Assembly: GCA_028583415.1 (NCBI GenBank)
Contig: CM053266.1
Coordinates: forward strand, 29,326,942-29,390,941
DNA length: 64,000 nt
From: Protea cynaroides
Taxonomy: Eukaryota > Streptophyta > Magnoliopsida > Proteales > Proteaceae
Direction: 5' to 3'
In this document: positions 1-12,609 of the stretch, one piece after another
Position numbering within the stretch: the stretch's first letter is position 1
Layout: each line of letters starts with the position of its first letter
Position numbers and translations under genes: made by a program
The notes under the pieces: generated by a model
The model's input: the letters and a program-made list of their open reading frames with translations, nothing else
Told to the model about the DNA's origin: nothing
Database searches by the model: none

Positions 1-156
1 AGGTGATTCAAGTTTGGCTTCGAATCTTCTTATTGAGACAAAGGCAAGTCATATGGTTAGAACTTCTTTTTTCAGGAAGAAGAGTGAGGACCATTTGGTT
101 TTGAGCATCTGAGGTAACTTAATTAACTCTACTTATAGTATTATACTATGTGGATT

Positions 157-546
157 TAAGGGTGTGTCAATTCGGTATTGGTACCGTATATTGAACTGTA
201 TCAAATTATAATCGGTACTGTAACAGTATAAACAAACAGAACCAAAGTCAGTACGGTATCGGTATTATGGGTTGAACCGGTATAAATTTATACCGACCTT
301 TTCTCTCTTATATACCAAATTTTGTATAAAACCATATATATACCGGAGAAGAAACTGTATATTTACCTAATAAAAAACCATATATGATACTGAATAAAAA
401 CTGTATCGAAACCATGCCAAGCCAGTATGGTAACGGCATGGAAAATTGGAACTGCAACTGATACAGTACAGTATCAGTATCACCATTTTGCCTTTTGTAC
501 AATACTGAATACCGAATAACGAATTTCATATGGGTTGACACCCTTA
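157..546. mobile_element. hAT-like MITE with 8-bp target duplication
   Basis: The element opens TAAGGGTGTGTCAA and closes TTGACACCCTTA, giving inverted termini of about 11 bp of the AGGGTGTCAA type typical of plant hAT MITEs. It is flanked by TGTGGATT (149-156) and TGTGGATG (547-554), an 8-bp target duplication with one mismatch, as expected for hAT insertion. The 390-bp interior is AT-rich, full of degenerate CGGTAT/ATACCG words, and has no credible coding potential. The family assignment is inferred from termini and duplication length only. Confidence 0.75.
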
Positions 547-994
547 TGTGGATGAAGAGGAACGGCATGCATGCATTGATTTCGGTTCCAATTCGACCGG
601 AATAGGTCAGATATAAACCGAAATCAGCCTGAACTCTAGAAACAAAGTATGAATCGGTCGATTTGAAGCAGGTGGAACAGAAATTGGAATCGGAATTGAG
701 ATCATCCCAATTCGATCCGAGTCGATTGAATTGGCAATCCGATTCGGATTCCTCAAATTATGGTTGTGAGTTTGAGAAGATATGGAAAATTAAAACTTAC
801 AAACTAAAACCCCAGTGGATATCTAGACAAATTTGACTAGTGGAAGCTAAGGTTTTGGAACATCTTCTCTTCACACACTTATGGAAGGTATTGGCTTTGA
901 TCCCAGAGGGAGAGAATTGCAGAGTCCACATTGATACAAACACACATCTCTCTATTTGGAAAAAGACTACTATGGAGTAGTTTTTTAGAGAATT
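547..994. other. Non-genic stretch, degenerate repeat
   Basis: No gene is visible. Positions 575-760 contain many imperfect copies of a CGGTTCCAATTCG-like word in both orientations, resembling the interior of old hAT-type MITEs, but no clear ends can be set. Confidence 0.5.
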
Positions 995-1140
995 GTTCAT
1001 CTACATGTATTCGTATTCTCTTTGGAATCCCATCACCATCCATATTTAGTAGGTCTCACATTCTAGAGGTGGGTCCTGCACCATATCAATGGTGATGAGA
1101 TCTCATAGAGAGTACATCTACATGCAAGTGATCCGAATTC
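995..1140. repeat. Fold-back repeat family A, copy 1
   Basis: An imperfect palindrome. A left arm containing CATCTACATGTATTC and CCCATCACCATCC faces a right arm containing GGTGATGAGATC and TACATCTACATGCAAGTG, around a centre with CTAGAGGTGGG. Related copies lie near 1320, 2875, 8237, 9960, 11429 and 36781, so this is a dispersed non-coding MITE-like family. Confidence 0.6.
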
Positions 1141-2331
1141 GTCCTTTTAGTGGAGTTATCTGTTCCCAACTTTCTTTATTCCACAAAAGACCACTCTGTG
1201 GTGACTAAGGAGAGAAAAGGGGAGGCAGAGGTCGGTTGGATAGGATTTGGGGGTGTTATAGACTATTCAACATACAAAGGATTGCCCCTGGATATTTATA
1301 GAATATAGATTAATTGTAGGTACGTGTACCCTTCACGGACCCATCACCATCTATATCCAGTTTGTCCTACACTCCAGGGGTGGGATCACACCCCATGGAT
1401 GATAATGGAATCTCATGAAGTGTATACGTACATGGAAAAGAACCGTCCTCAATATTTATGCGAGATGGGCAAAACATAAAAGGTTTTCCCTAAAAAAAAT
1501 AAACCCCATCTTTTTTAGATCCAAAATGATTCCTCCCACAAGAGAATACAGAGAAGGGGGACCAAGACAGTGACTCATCTTTTTGAGATCCCATATGCTT
1601 TTAACATATGAGAAGAGTGAGATTTTAGGGAGATGGAGGGAAGAATCATTTACAAAAGGAATCCATAATGGGCCCTTGATGGGCTCTAGACTTGCCTTTC
1701 CTAGCCCTAAGTTTGCTTCACTTTCTGGGGCAAGTCAACATAAAAGGTGGAGTGCAGGCTTTTCTAAGGGAACCTCTCCTCTAGTGGTGGACCCCATCAG
1801 GGCCGAGTGGTGTTTGTGGGGGGCATGGGCTGTCTACCACTTACGATTCTGTAGGGCATCATACTGATCTTAGCTTTTCATTTTTTTCTATAATTAAGAT
1901 TCGATTTAGTCAATAAAAATTACTAAAAATCAGTTGTATGGTTTAAGGTCCCAAATTAATCTTTGGAATTGTGAAACATGACACTGCACGATGAAAAAAT
2001 CCTCCTCTCCAGTATTGGAGATGATTTTTCGATGATCATATCAATGTATAGGTATACGTGTTGAATGATCCTCGATTGTTGGATTTGCGCTGAGATTATT
2101 ATTAAGATTTATTGTTACTAATCATTCTTTATCAGTATTTTTTATTTGGCAATTTAACATTAGTGTTAATCCAATTTTTCAAAAAGGCGATTGAACTTTC
2201 AGTTTAACCCCTAGTTATTATGGTTTGAAGTTTTTGAAGTTTGATCCCTGAGCTTTAAAAAAACATTTTTAGGTCAACCATCCATTATTCTCTAATTCCC
2301 TATAATAAAGATGCAATATCTCCCCATAGTG
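1141..2331. other. Non-genic stretch with family A copy 2
   Basis: No gene recognised. A second family A fold-back copy sits at about 1320-1445 (CCCATCACCATC, centre CACTCCAGGGGTGGG, then the inverted arm). The open frame at 1583-1867 has no recognisable domain and lies in repeat-like sequence. The rest is AT-rich. Confidence 0.5.
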
Positions 2332-2332
2332 A

Positions 2333-2371
<39 letters not shown>
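2332..2371. repeat. (TC)n(TA)n microsatellite
   Basis: A CT dinucleotide run passes directly into about 14 TA units. Simple-sequence repeat, likely polymorphic in length. Confidence 0.9.
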
Positions 2372-2387
2372 GGAAGTGGATCTATAA

Positions 2388-2624
2388 ACTAATTGGATAT
2401 ATTGAAATCTTATATGCTAGTATTTCTTGACTATCAGATGATAAAGAAACCATCTCAACCATCTCTCATCCACTAACTGGACATATTGGAATTTTATATG
2501 TTAGTGTTTCTTGACTATCAAATGATAAGGAAACCATCTCAACCATCTCTCATCCACTAACTGGACATATTAGAATTTTATATACTAGTGTTTCTTGACT
2601 ATCAAATGATAAGGAAACCATCTC
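2388..2624. repeat. 84-bp tandem repeat, about 2.8 copies
   Basis: Successive units begin at 2388, 2472 and 2556, each with ACTAAYTGG, a TTCTTGACTATCA core and AACCATCTC near the end. Units differ by a few substitutions; the third is truncated near 2624. Non-coding; the regular period is visible directly. Confidence 0.9.
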
Positions 2625-2874
2625 TCTCCATCGTTGTTGCATTTATCTCCCTCTGTCATTGTGTCTTCCCAACTACTCGCTTGCATCTCTCACCACCCCT
2701 ACCTAGATGCAACTCTCTCATCTTCTGATTTTTGTTGCTAACTAATATATCAATTTGAAAAAGAAAAAAAAAAAAAAAAAAAAAAGATCAATTCTAGCAA
2801 CCCCAAGGCAACCACGTCTCTCGCCTGGGTTCTTTTTTTTTTTTTTTTTAAGAGGTTGCAACATGAGGAGAATA

Positions 2875-3020
2875 GTTCATTTGCATGTACTTTTATTCTC
2901 CTTGGGATCTCATCACCATCCACATCTTATGGGTCCCACACTCTAGAGGTGGGTCCCACACCACACCGAGGGTGATGAGATCAGAAAAAAAATACAAGTA
3001 CATACATATGATCTGAACTC
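2875..3020. repeat. Fold-back repeat family A, copy 3
   Basis: Same palindromic arrangement as the 995 copy: GTTCATTTGCATGTAC, CATCACCATCC, a centre with CACACTCTAGAGGTGGG, then GGTGATGAGATC and TACAAGTACATACATATG. It is preceded by A-rich and T-rich runs (2756-2785, 2833-2849). Confidence 0.65.
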
Positions 3021-4430
3021 CAACATAAGAATTACCCGGCAACTCTCTCATGGGAGCAACCATTGTTTGGGATTCAAGAACTAACTTCTCAAAACTAACT
3101 CATGAATAAAAAAAAAAAATAAAAAATAAAAACTCTAACAAATACTCTACTCTGTAATCAAGCTTCTACAACTTTAACATAAATAAAAATAATTTTAATT
3201 ACAATAAGAATTTAGAAACTCAAGCTCTTAGCTGCTGCTGTAATTCTTTCAAATGATCAAATACAATGACTTGGCTATCTAATCCATCTACCACCCACTT
3301 GATGGTTGGCATAACTTTCGGGTTAGTGAAATAAGGAATAGAGAAAAAGATTCTTGTCTGGCAATGTGTATCTGTGCCTAGACACAGGATAAGTAAAATG
3401 ACTATCCTATCCCCCTAGTCATGTGCATGTACATGTGTTTCTATTGGTCTCCGTGCTGGTATGGGGCCATGCAGCCGACTAGGAAATCCTTTCCCAAAAA
3501 CAAAATAAATAGCATTGATGGAATGAGTCCCTTTTGGCGTGGGGCCGTAATAGTATTATCCGGTAAAAGAGAAGCACTAGTTAACATTTATCCCCATGAG
3601 CATGATAATATGACTCAAGTGTTGTGGTTTGGTTAAAACTTATTGGAGAGGGTTTTCCACAACACCAGTGGGAGAATCTCCCAACCATATCAATGTGATG
3701 TAGAGAGGATTTTGGATGAATTCTTTGATCGATTGGATTAGTATTATTCATTCGATTAGCTAAAAGATATTGATTGACCAACGTAATTTTTAGGGTTTGT
3801 AAGTTGTAACTTTTGATACGGGTGGAGCCACTCAATCAGTAATCCCAATGTCTGAATGGCAACCAAAACTTTATAGCGAGGCAATCATCGAAAGATTGTT
3901 GGATTGAAATTAAAAGGTCAAATTCGCACGTTAAAAGGGTATTTCAGGCCTTCAAAGTTTTAGGCGCAACTGATTTATTTCCTAATTTTGTCAGTTTCGT
4001 ATTTTGGCATACTTAGTAGCTTATCTTTGTAGAATTTCTTATTTCCTTCCATGTAATATGACCATCTTATATAGAGGTTGAATTGGATCTCATTAGAGGC
4101 ATGCAGCTTGAAATTAATGAAAGTTTTCATTGTTTCTCTTCTTCTTTTTGAATTCGAAAGTTGCTTTACCTTGTGAATTTGAGAGTTCGTTAGCATTAGA
4201 AAGATAATCTAACCCCATACTTCTCGACTATATCGCAATGAGATATGAGAAATAATATTGACAATAGGATCCCACATAATAAAAAAGAAAAAAAGAGTGT
4301 CAAAAAAGAAGGAAATGTCATTAGGGCTGGGCAAACCAACCCTAACGAGTGAGATTACAAAATAGGGGAAGAAGAACAGGGAAACCAACTCATAATGAAA
4401 TTGGATAGTGAATCCCAAGATAAATTATGT
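3021..4430. other. Non-genic stretch
   Basis: AT-rich sequence with scattered stops in all frames. The short open frames here (for example 3421-3636 and 3581-3835) overlap on opposite strands and show no domain. A short motif near 3652-3690 (TTTTCCACAACACCAGTGGG) resembles pieces near 29515 and 29750, suggesting another old dispersed repeat. Confidence 0.45.
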
Positions 4431-5653
<1,223 letters not shown>

Positions 5654-5897
5654 GATTCACATCGTCTACTCCCAGTGATTCTGGAAGAATAGTGACAATT
5701 CTGTCTAGATGGCCGACACATGGCTCTCGGTGAATTTGAGATCCACGTTCAAACCGACACCCCAGCCAACAAGCTAAGCCAACAGGAGGTGTCGGCTTGA
5801 ACGTGGGTCTCAGATTCACTAAGAGTCACGTGTCGACCATCCAAACAGGGTAGCCATCGTCTTCCCAAGAGTCGCTGGGAGAAGAGGATGCGGATCC
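5654..5897. repeat. Fold-back MITE family B, copy 1
   Basis: About 244 bp almost wholly self-complementary. The left arm starts GATTCACATCGTC and contains GATGGCCGACACATGG; the right arm contains CACGTGTCGACCATCC and ends GAGGATGCGGATCC. The centre has two facing GGAGGTGTCGGC-type words. A second copy lies at 6981-7223. No coding potential. Confidence 0.75.
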
Positions 5898-6980
5898 ATC
5901 AGTCATTAACACGTGACGTGATCCCTGTCTCTATCTCTCTCTCCTCCCTTAGTTCCATACATCTATCAATGGACGCAGGCAATAGTACTAGCAAGAGAAC
6001 CTTCTCTTCCTCAGACCCTGGATTTTCTCCTTTAATCCAATCCGACACAACAGGAGAAGATCTTTTTCCCTCTTCTTCTCTCCCAAAATAAAATAGTATT
6101 TCGATTTTTTTAATTCAATTTTCATTTTACTTTAAAACAATTTAACAATTAAAAAATGATTATCGAGACTAGATAGAACAGTTGGGGTTAAGGCCTGAAA
6201 AATGACAACAAGGAAGCCAAGGATTTGCCACGTCACCTATTAGAATCGGATGACGTGATGAGTGATGACTTTTTTTATATTTTTTATAAGATTAAATGTA
6301 ATAATCTTGTAACCACCCAATGAGTGTGCATTATAAGGAATCATCATAGAAACCTTATGATATAAAGATGGTTTTAACATTTTATTTAGGTTCTTTTTTG
6401 TATGTATTATAGAATTAATTATATAATATATTATAACATATGTATTTTTTTTATGATTTATTATACTTATTTATATTTAAAATAAATTAATATAATCTGA
6501 AATCTACAAATAATTAGAAGGTGTTTATCATTATTGTGATAATCAATTATTATCTCTTTATGTCTAATAGTTTTAAATCGTTATTATATGTAATTCATAA
6601 TTTTTTCTTATAAATGATTTATCATAAATAACTCATAAACATAAATATAACTATTACCAAAGATAGCCTTAGAGACTAGTGTAAATTTGACAATCAACAA
6701 TAAAACCTTTGTTACGATATTAAATATTTCAAAGGCTTGTTAAGGGAAAAAGATCCTCTCTTGTTGTCTAGTTTTTTCTAACCATCATCTGATGACTGGA
6801 TCATGGTTGGAATCCCTTCAATTTCACCAAAGAATCAAAACCCTTATTGCGTGTAGAATTTTGGATTCAAATTCTCTCATGCCCCTCATGCTGACATGAG
6901 TAAATCTAGTGACTATCATTTACTGTGTGCATATACCAATACATTGGTATGTGTGCATAATAAACTACAATCATTGAGTT
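5898..6980. other. Non-genic stretch
   Basis: AT-rich, no gene seen. Positions 6735-6800 match the left half of fold-back family C (AAAAAGATCCTCTC, then GTTGTCTAG). Positions 6853-6960 resemble the fold-back MITE at 11123-11281, sharing CTCTCATG, TGACTATCAT and ATATACCAATACATTGG-type words. Confidence 0.5.
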
Positions 6981-7223
6981 GGATCCACATCCTCTCCTCC
7001 CACTGCTTATGGGAGGACAGTGGCAACCCTATTCCGATGGCCGACACATGGTTCTCGATGAATCCAAAACCCACGTTGGAGTCAACACTCGGCAAACAAG
7101 CTAAGTCGACAGGAGGTGTCGATTAGAACGTGAGTCTCGAATTCACCCGAAAACCATGTTTTGCCTATCCAAATTGGATTGTCGCACCCTCCCAAAAGCA
7201 TTGGGAGGAGACGATGTGAATCC
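6981..7223. repeat. Fold-back MITE family B, copy 2
   Basis: Same architecture and length as 5654-5897: GGATCCACATCCTCTCCTCC at the left end and GGAGGAGACGATGTGAATCC at the right end are complementary, and GATGGCCGACACATGG recurs in the left arm. The two copies share the central GTCGACAGGAGGTGTCG-type core but have many differences, so they are old and independent. Confidence 0.75.
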
Positions 7224-7785
7224 TCTTGAGTTTTTCCATCCTACCATAAAGGGCTTGAGAGGATTTATTTCTTAGAATTTTTATTTTGGATTCATTCAAA
7301 GTCTGATCATGTCACCCACAGTGAAGAGGAATAAAATAATAGAAGGCGGATAAAACAACCAAACCCTTGCACCCTGTAAATCAGTGGCCGCTAAAACCAT
7401 GAGTCTCATAGTTTTGAGTGTGCCTAATAAAATAAAATAAAAACTACAAAAACAAAACAAGAAACGATGGGAAAAAAAAAATCTTCCACATTAATTGTTG
7501 CTATCCAATCAGAGGAAAAGATAAAGATCGGTTAAATCTCAATTTGTGATCCAGTTTATGCAGTTGTGGAGTTAGTATTGCGGGATCAAAGTTAATAAAA
7601 TAACGTTTAATACACAAATTATATGCATTCTAAATTTTTAAATGTGTTTTTACGTATTTTTAAGATCTATTACATAGATTCTTAAAAAATCATATTTTTA
7701 CTATTGAAATGTATTAAACATGTTTTAAATGCATAGTATCATACCAAACATGAAAAAATTAGAAGTGATAAAAAAAATTACTCCC

Positions 7786-7818
<33 letters not shown>

Positions 7819-8236
7819 TCTTAATATTTCAATTTTTTTCCCATATCCTTAAAACCTCACTACCTAATGTACCCTTTCGGGTTTGATACGTATTTTATGT
7901 TAACAAGATGATGATTTTATGTGAATTTCATGGATTGTACCCTTTCAGGTTTGATATGTATTTTATGTTAACAAGATGATGATTTTATATGAATTTCATA
8001 TATTGCAAGTTTTGTTTGTATATAAATTTGTATTTATATGTTATTATTCTATTCGTTGAATGATATAGATGTCTATTACATAATGAATAAATATCTATAT
8101 TTCAGTAAAAAAAAAAAATTTGTCATATTAAACACGTACATTATAAAGTCGTATGTGTTTTTTTAACCAGATTTTCAATCTCTGTATGTTTTCGTTCTCG
8201 AATGTTTGTCATTAAGAAAAAATTTGAAAGAATAAT
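7224..8236. other. Non-genic stretch with simple and tandem repeats
   Basis: Contains a CT-rich microsatellite at about 7785-7820 and a 68-bp direct duplication at 7869-8004 (listed separately). No gene seen. Confidence 0.5.
7869..8004. repeat. 68-bp tandem duplication
   Basis: The unit GTACCCTTTC...GATGATGATTTTAT recurs from 7869 and 7937 with about three mismatches. Two copies, non-coding. Confidence 0.85.
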
Positions 8237-8392
8237 TCACTTTCAAATACATATACATAGTTTCTATCACCATTCATATCTAATGGGTCCACATCCATAA
8301 ACAGTGATAGAATCCACCATTCATATCTAGTGGATCTACATCCATGGACGGTGATAGAATCCTTTGAAAAGTACATTTATGTGGAGCTGATC
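8237..8392. repeat. Family A fold-back copy with internal ~54-bp duplication
   Basis: Contains CACCATTCATATCTARTGG twice (about 8270 and 8324), each followed by a GTGATAGAATCC word. It resembles family A (position 995) but has an internal tandem duplication. Confidence 0.6.
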
Positions 8393-8723
8393 AACTCAAG
8401 GTGTACAGTAACATGAGGTAGACCGGTAGGAATTACAAGTTTGTGAACCCAGATCAAAACCTAACCCACCGATAAAATTTTGGGACCCATGCGACGACTT
8501 AGATGATATTATTTATGATGTTATGCACGTGTGTGTGGGCAAGCGGTTGGAAATTGGAATCCAATGAGAATTAAAGTAGTTGACAAATGGCCACGTCATC
8601 CATTGCCGGTGTCATGAAGCAGGATAGGAGACCATGTCCATGTGGATTCATGATTTTCATTACCCCACGCCATTCATGATCTATTCTATGGATTGATTAT
8701 CTCTTCCTATATATCATCATTGT

Positions 8724-9181
8724 TGGGGTGTCAACGGATCGGTCCGAGTTGGTTTTGATATGTGTCGGTTTTTTTAGGACCTAATTGAAATATATTTATT
8801 AAGAGATTCAGGTTGGGTGGGTTATACTATGCACATTAACTAACGAATCGATCTGGTTTCAGGGTTGTTATCAGGTTTAGCTTATTGGGTTGGTATCAAA
8901 CTATTTCAGGTTGAAAGCCCGATAAGAAACCATTAAGTCCATCTAAAAGACTGAAATAGTAAAACTAAAGTTTAATATTTTGTCTAAATCGGTCTGGTCT
9001 GGACCATTATCAGGGTTTGGCTCATCGATTTGATTTTTTGAATGAGTTTTAAACTAGCCCGAATCAGATTGAGACCAATAGGATATTGTTATACCTCAAT
9101 CCGAAACATGTCTGATAACGATTTGATCCGAATTAATTTTGAGTTAATTCGAACCAGTTCAATCCCAAATTTGACACCCTA
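8724..9181. mobile_element. hAT-like MITE
   Basis: The left end reads TGGGGTGTCAACGG and the right end AAATTTGACACCCTA, the same GGGTGTCAA inverted terminus as the element at 157-546. Flanks ATCATTGT and AGTCATTC share only TCATT, so the target duplication is degraded or mis-registered. The interior is rich in GGTTTGG/CCGAATC-like words without open frames. Confidence 0.6.
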
Positions 9182-9930
9182 AGTCATTCTTACATTTTTA
9201 CTAAAAAAAAAAAAAAAAGAAGAAGCAACTTACATGTTATCCAAACAATAATTCAACCAAAATTTCTATAAAAAATTAAAAAAAAAATAACAAAATTATT
9301 AACATATATTCAAATTATATATAGAAATTTTTTTTTTTTTTTACTAAAAGTCAGCAAATAATATTAATAAAAGAAAATAAATAAATACAAGTGACCTATG
9401 GTTCAACCTCACCTTTGCATTGCCATCAGCAGGGCCCATAGGTGACCTAGAGTTTCTGAAAATGTTTTTTTCAAAATTCCCACCTTCAGCAGGAATTTTA
9501 GAACACAAAAATAAAACCAATAATCAAAATTACATCTAAGCTTATGTAAACTAATATAGAAAGTTAGTTTTGTTAAAACCATGTGTCGCCTCTGGGTTTA
9601 ATTTCATTTCAGAAGTTTTTTTTTATTTATTTTTTTATTTTTTTATTTTTTTATAAGAGATATGACATTCAACAATATCAATGTGTTGTTTCTATTCTAC
9701 CCAAAAAAAATATATATATATTACTTTTAAAACCCAAATATGAAAATGAATATATTAATATTTTATTTCTTATACAAACTATGATTTGTATATTTAAAAG
9801 GTATTCAAATTTATGTCCGATATCCAATTATATGGATGATATCTAACAAAGTAACAAGTGATTGCGACCCCACTTTTGATTTTTTAGGCACCGGTTCATT
9901 AGTGTTCAGGCCCACCGTGTGGATATCTTT

Positions 9931-9933
<3 letters not shown>

Positions 9934-9961
<28 letters not shown>
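9934..9961. repeat. (TA)n microsatellite
   Basis: About 14 TA units directly after TTTTACTA, inside the amplified block. Confidence 0.9.
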
Positions 9962-9966
<5 letters not shown>

Positions 9967-11122
9967 TTTCATATATATACATTTTCTATGGGATCGTTGT
10001 TGATATAGTATGGGACTCACCTTTAGAGTGTGAAACTCATTGGATATAGATAGTGATAGAACCTCAAAAAAGATACAAGTACATGTAGATGAACTATTTG
10101 AGATCAGATCACTACTTATATGTATTATTTATGAGATTTCATCATGGTTGATGTGGTATGAGGTCTAGCTAAAGTGTAAGATCCATTGTAAATGAACGAT
10201 GTTCTTTCGAAGATTTTTAATTTTAGAATGAGGGCTTTGGATATTGTTGACATTAAAAATTTTATAAGTGTTTAAAATTCTAGTAACATATAGCTATTTT
10301 ATTACAAATTGGATTTTTCATATATAGGGTTTGGATTCTGGTTGACAAGCAATATTTCTAGATGTTTGAAAACTATAAATATTTAGAATTTCAAGAATAA
10401 GGATAAGGATGAGGAGATTTTTTTGGATCACAGTTGACAAGTAATATTTTTAGGGAAAAAGATCGTCTCCTATTATTTAGTTCTTTTAACCATGATCCAA
10501 TAGCTGGAGTTCATCTAGCGCACATACTAATGTATTGGTATACACGCTGACGTTGAGTGACTCTAGCCATTGATCACAGCTCAAAGGACTTAGCAGAGAG
10601 ACCCAAACCCTATTTTTAAATGTTTGAAAACTATAAATATTTAAAATTTCGAGAATAATGATAAGGAAGATATTTTTTCATATAATAGTTGACATGCAAT
10701 ATTTTTAAGAATTTCTGAAAGTATTTTTCCAAAATTCCCACCTTCGGCATTGCGAACAGAAATTTAGAACACAAAAATAAAACCAATAATCAAAATTACA
10801 TCAAAACTTTTGTAAGCTTATATAAAATGTTAGCTACGTTAAAGCCATGTGTTGTCTTTGGGTTTAGTTTCATATCAAAAGTTATTTTTTTTTTCTCTTA
10901 AAATTAAAAAAAAAAAAAAAAAGAAAGAAAAAAAGAGAAGACGTTCAACAACATCAATGTGTTGTTTCTATTCTATCAAAAAAAAAAAAAAAAAAAAAAT
11001 TTAAAACCCAAATACAAATGAAAATGAATATATTAATTATTTATTTCTCATCCAAATTATTATTTAGATATTTATAAGGTTTTCAAATTTATGTCGGATA
11101 TCCCAATTATATGGATGAATAT

Positions 11123-11281
11123 TCTGGACCATAATCCTCTCATGTCTTCATGTACATGGGGAATATCCAATGACTGTCATCCACTATGTGTATATACCGA
11201 TGTATTGATATATGCGCACAGTGGATGAAAACCATTGGATATTCCTCATGTCAACATGAAAACATGAAGGGATTCTTTTCC
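11123..11281. mobile_element. Fold-back MITE with 6-bp duplication and visible empty site
   Basis: A 159-bp near-palindrome: a left arm with AATCCTCTCATG and GAATATCCAATGAC pairs with a right arm with CATTGGATATTC and CATGAAGGGATTC. It is flanked by GAATAT on both sides (11117-11122 and 11282-11287). The parallel duplicate at about 9834-9850 reads GGATGATATCTAAC with no insert, which shows the empty site. No coding content. Confidence 0.8.
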
Positions 11282-12609
11282 GAATATCCTAACAAAGTAA
11301 CAAGTGATTGCGACCCACTTTTGACTTTTTAGGCACCGGTTCATTAGTGTTTAGGCCCACTCTGTGGATATCTTTTACCCATGTTGAGACTTGAGAGGAG
11401 TTCGGATCTCTTTCTCTCTCTTATATATGGAATCCCATCACTGTCGATATGGTGTGGGACCCACTGGATATGGATTATGATGAAACCTCAAAGAAGAAGA
11501 TATAAGTACATGTAGGTGAACTATTTGAAAGACGCAACTACTACCTGTGAGATCGGATCACCACTGGCACCTGCATGTATATGTATTATTTATGAGATTC
11601 CATCATCATTGATCTGGTACGAGATCTACCTCTAGCTAAAGTGTAAGATCCACTAGATATGAACCATGTTCTTTCCAAGATTTTTAATTTTAGAATGAGG
11701 GTTTCAGATATTGTTGACATTACAATTTTTTAAGTGCTTAAAAATCGCGTAACATATATCTATTTTATTACAAATTGGATTTTTTTCACAAATAGGGTTT
11801 GGATTTTGGTTGTGATGCAATATTTCTAGATGTTTGAAAACTATAAACATTTAGAATTTCTAGAGTAAGGATAAGGAGGAGGTTTTTTCGGATCACAGTT
11901 GACATGCAATATTTTTAGGGAAAAAGATCATCTCCTATTGTTTAGTTCCTCTAGTTGTGATCTAGTAGCTGGAGTTCACCTAGTGTATATGCTGAGTAAC
12001 TCCAACCACTAATCACAACTAAAAGGACTCAACATGGAGACACAACCCCTATTTTTAAATTTCAAGAATAAGGATAAGGAAGAGATTTTTTTTCAGATAA
12101 TAGTTGACATGCAATATTTTTAGAGGAAAATATCCTCTCCTGTTGTCTAATTCCTTCAGCCATGATCCAATAGTCAAAGTTCACTTGGCGCGTATAGGAG
12201 GAGATTTTTTTTTTGGATCACAGTTGATATGCAATATTTTTAGGGAAAAATATCATTTCCTATTATTTAGTTCCTCGAGCCATGATCCAATAGTTAGAGT
12301 TCACCTGGCCCACATACCAATGTAGTGGTATGCACGCTGAGTGACTCCAGTAGCTGATCACAGTTAAAAGGACTCACCAGGGAGACCCAAACCCTATTTT
12401 TAAATGTTTGAAAATTATAAATATTTAAAATTTCAAGAATAAGGATAAGGACGAGATTTTTTCAGATAATAGTTGACATTCAATATTTTTAGAGAAAAAT
12501 ATCCTCTCCTGTTGTCTAGTTCCTTCAACCATGATCCAACAATTGGAGTTCACCCTGATGCTTATACTAATACGTTGGTAACGCTAAGTGACTCCAGCTA
12601 CCGGATCAC

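Larger units (their letters stand above)
9430..12604. repeat. Locally amplified repeat block
   Basis: A segment beginning near AAATTCCCACCTTC at about 9475 recurs near 10735; both run through the same landmarks, including CCAATAATCAAAATTACATC, TTCAACAAYATCAATGTG and TAGGCACCGGTTCATTAGTG (about 9886 and 11330). Downstream, shorter units recur around 10440, 11900, 12100, 12230 and 12470, each with GTTGACATGCAATATTTTTA followed by a family C fold-back. Order and orientation are conserved, so this looks like serial tandem duplication of repeat-rich DNA. The open frames inside are unconvincing. Confidence 0.7.
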
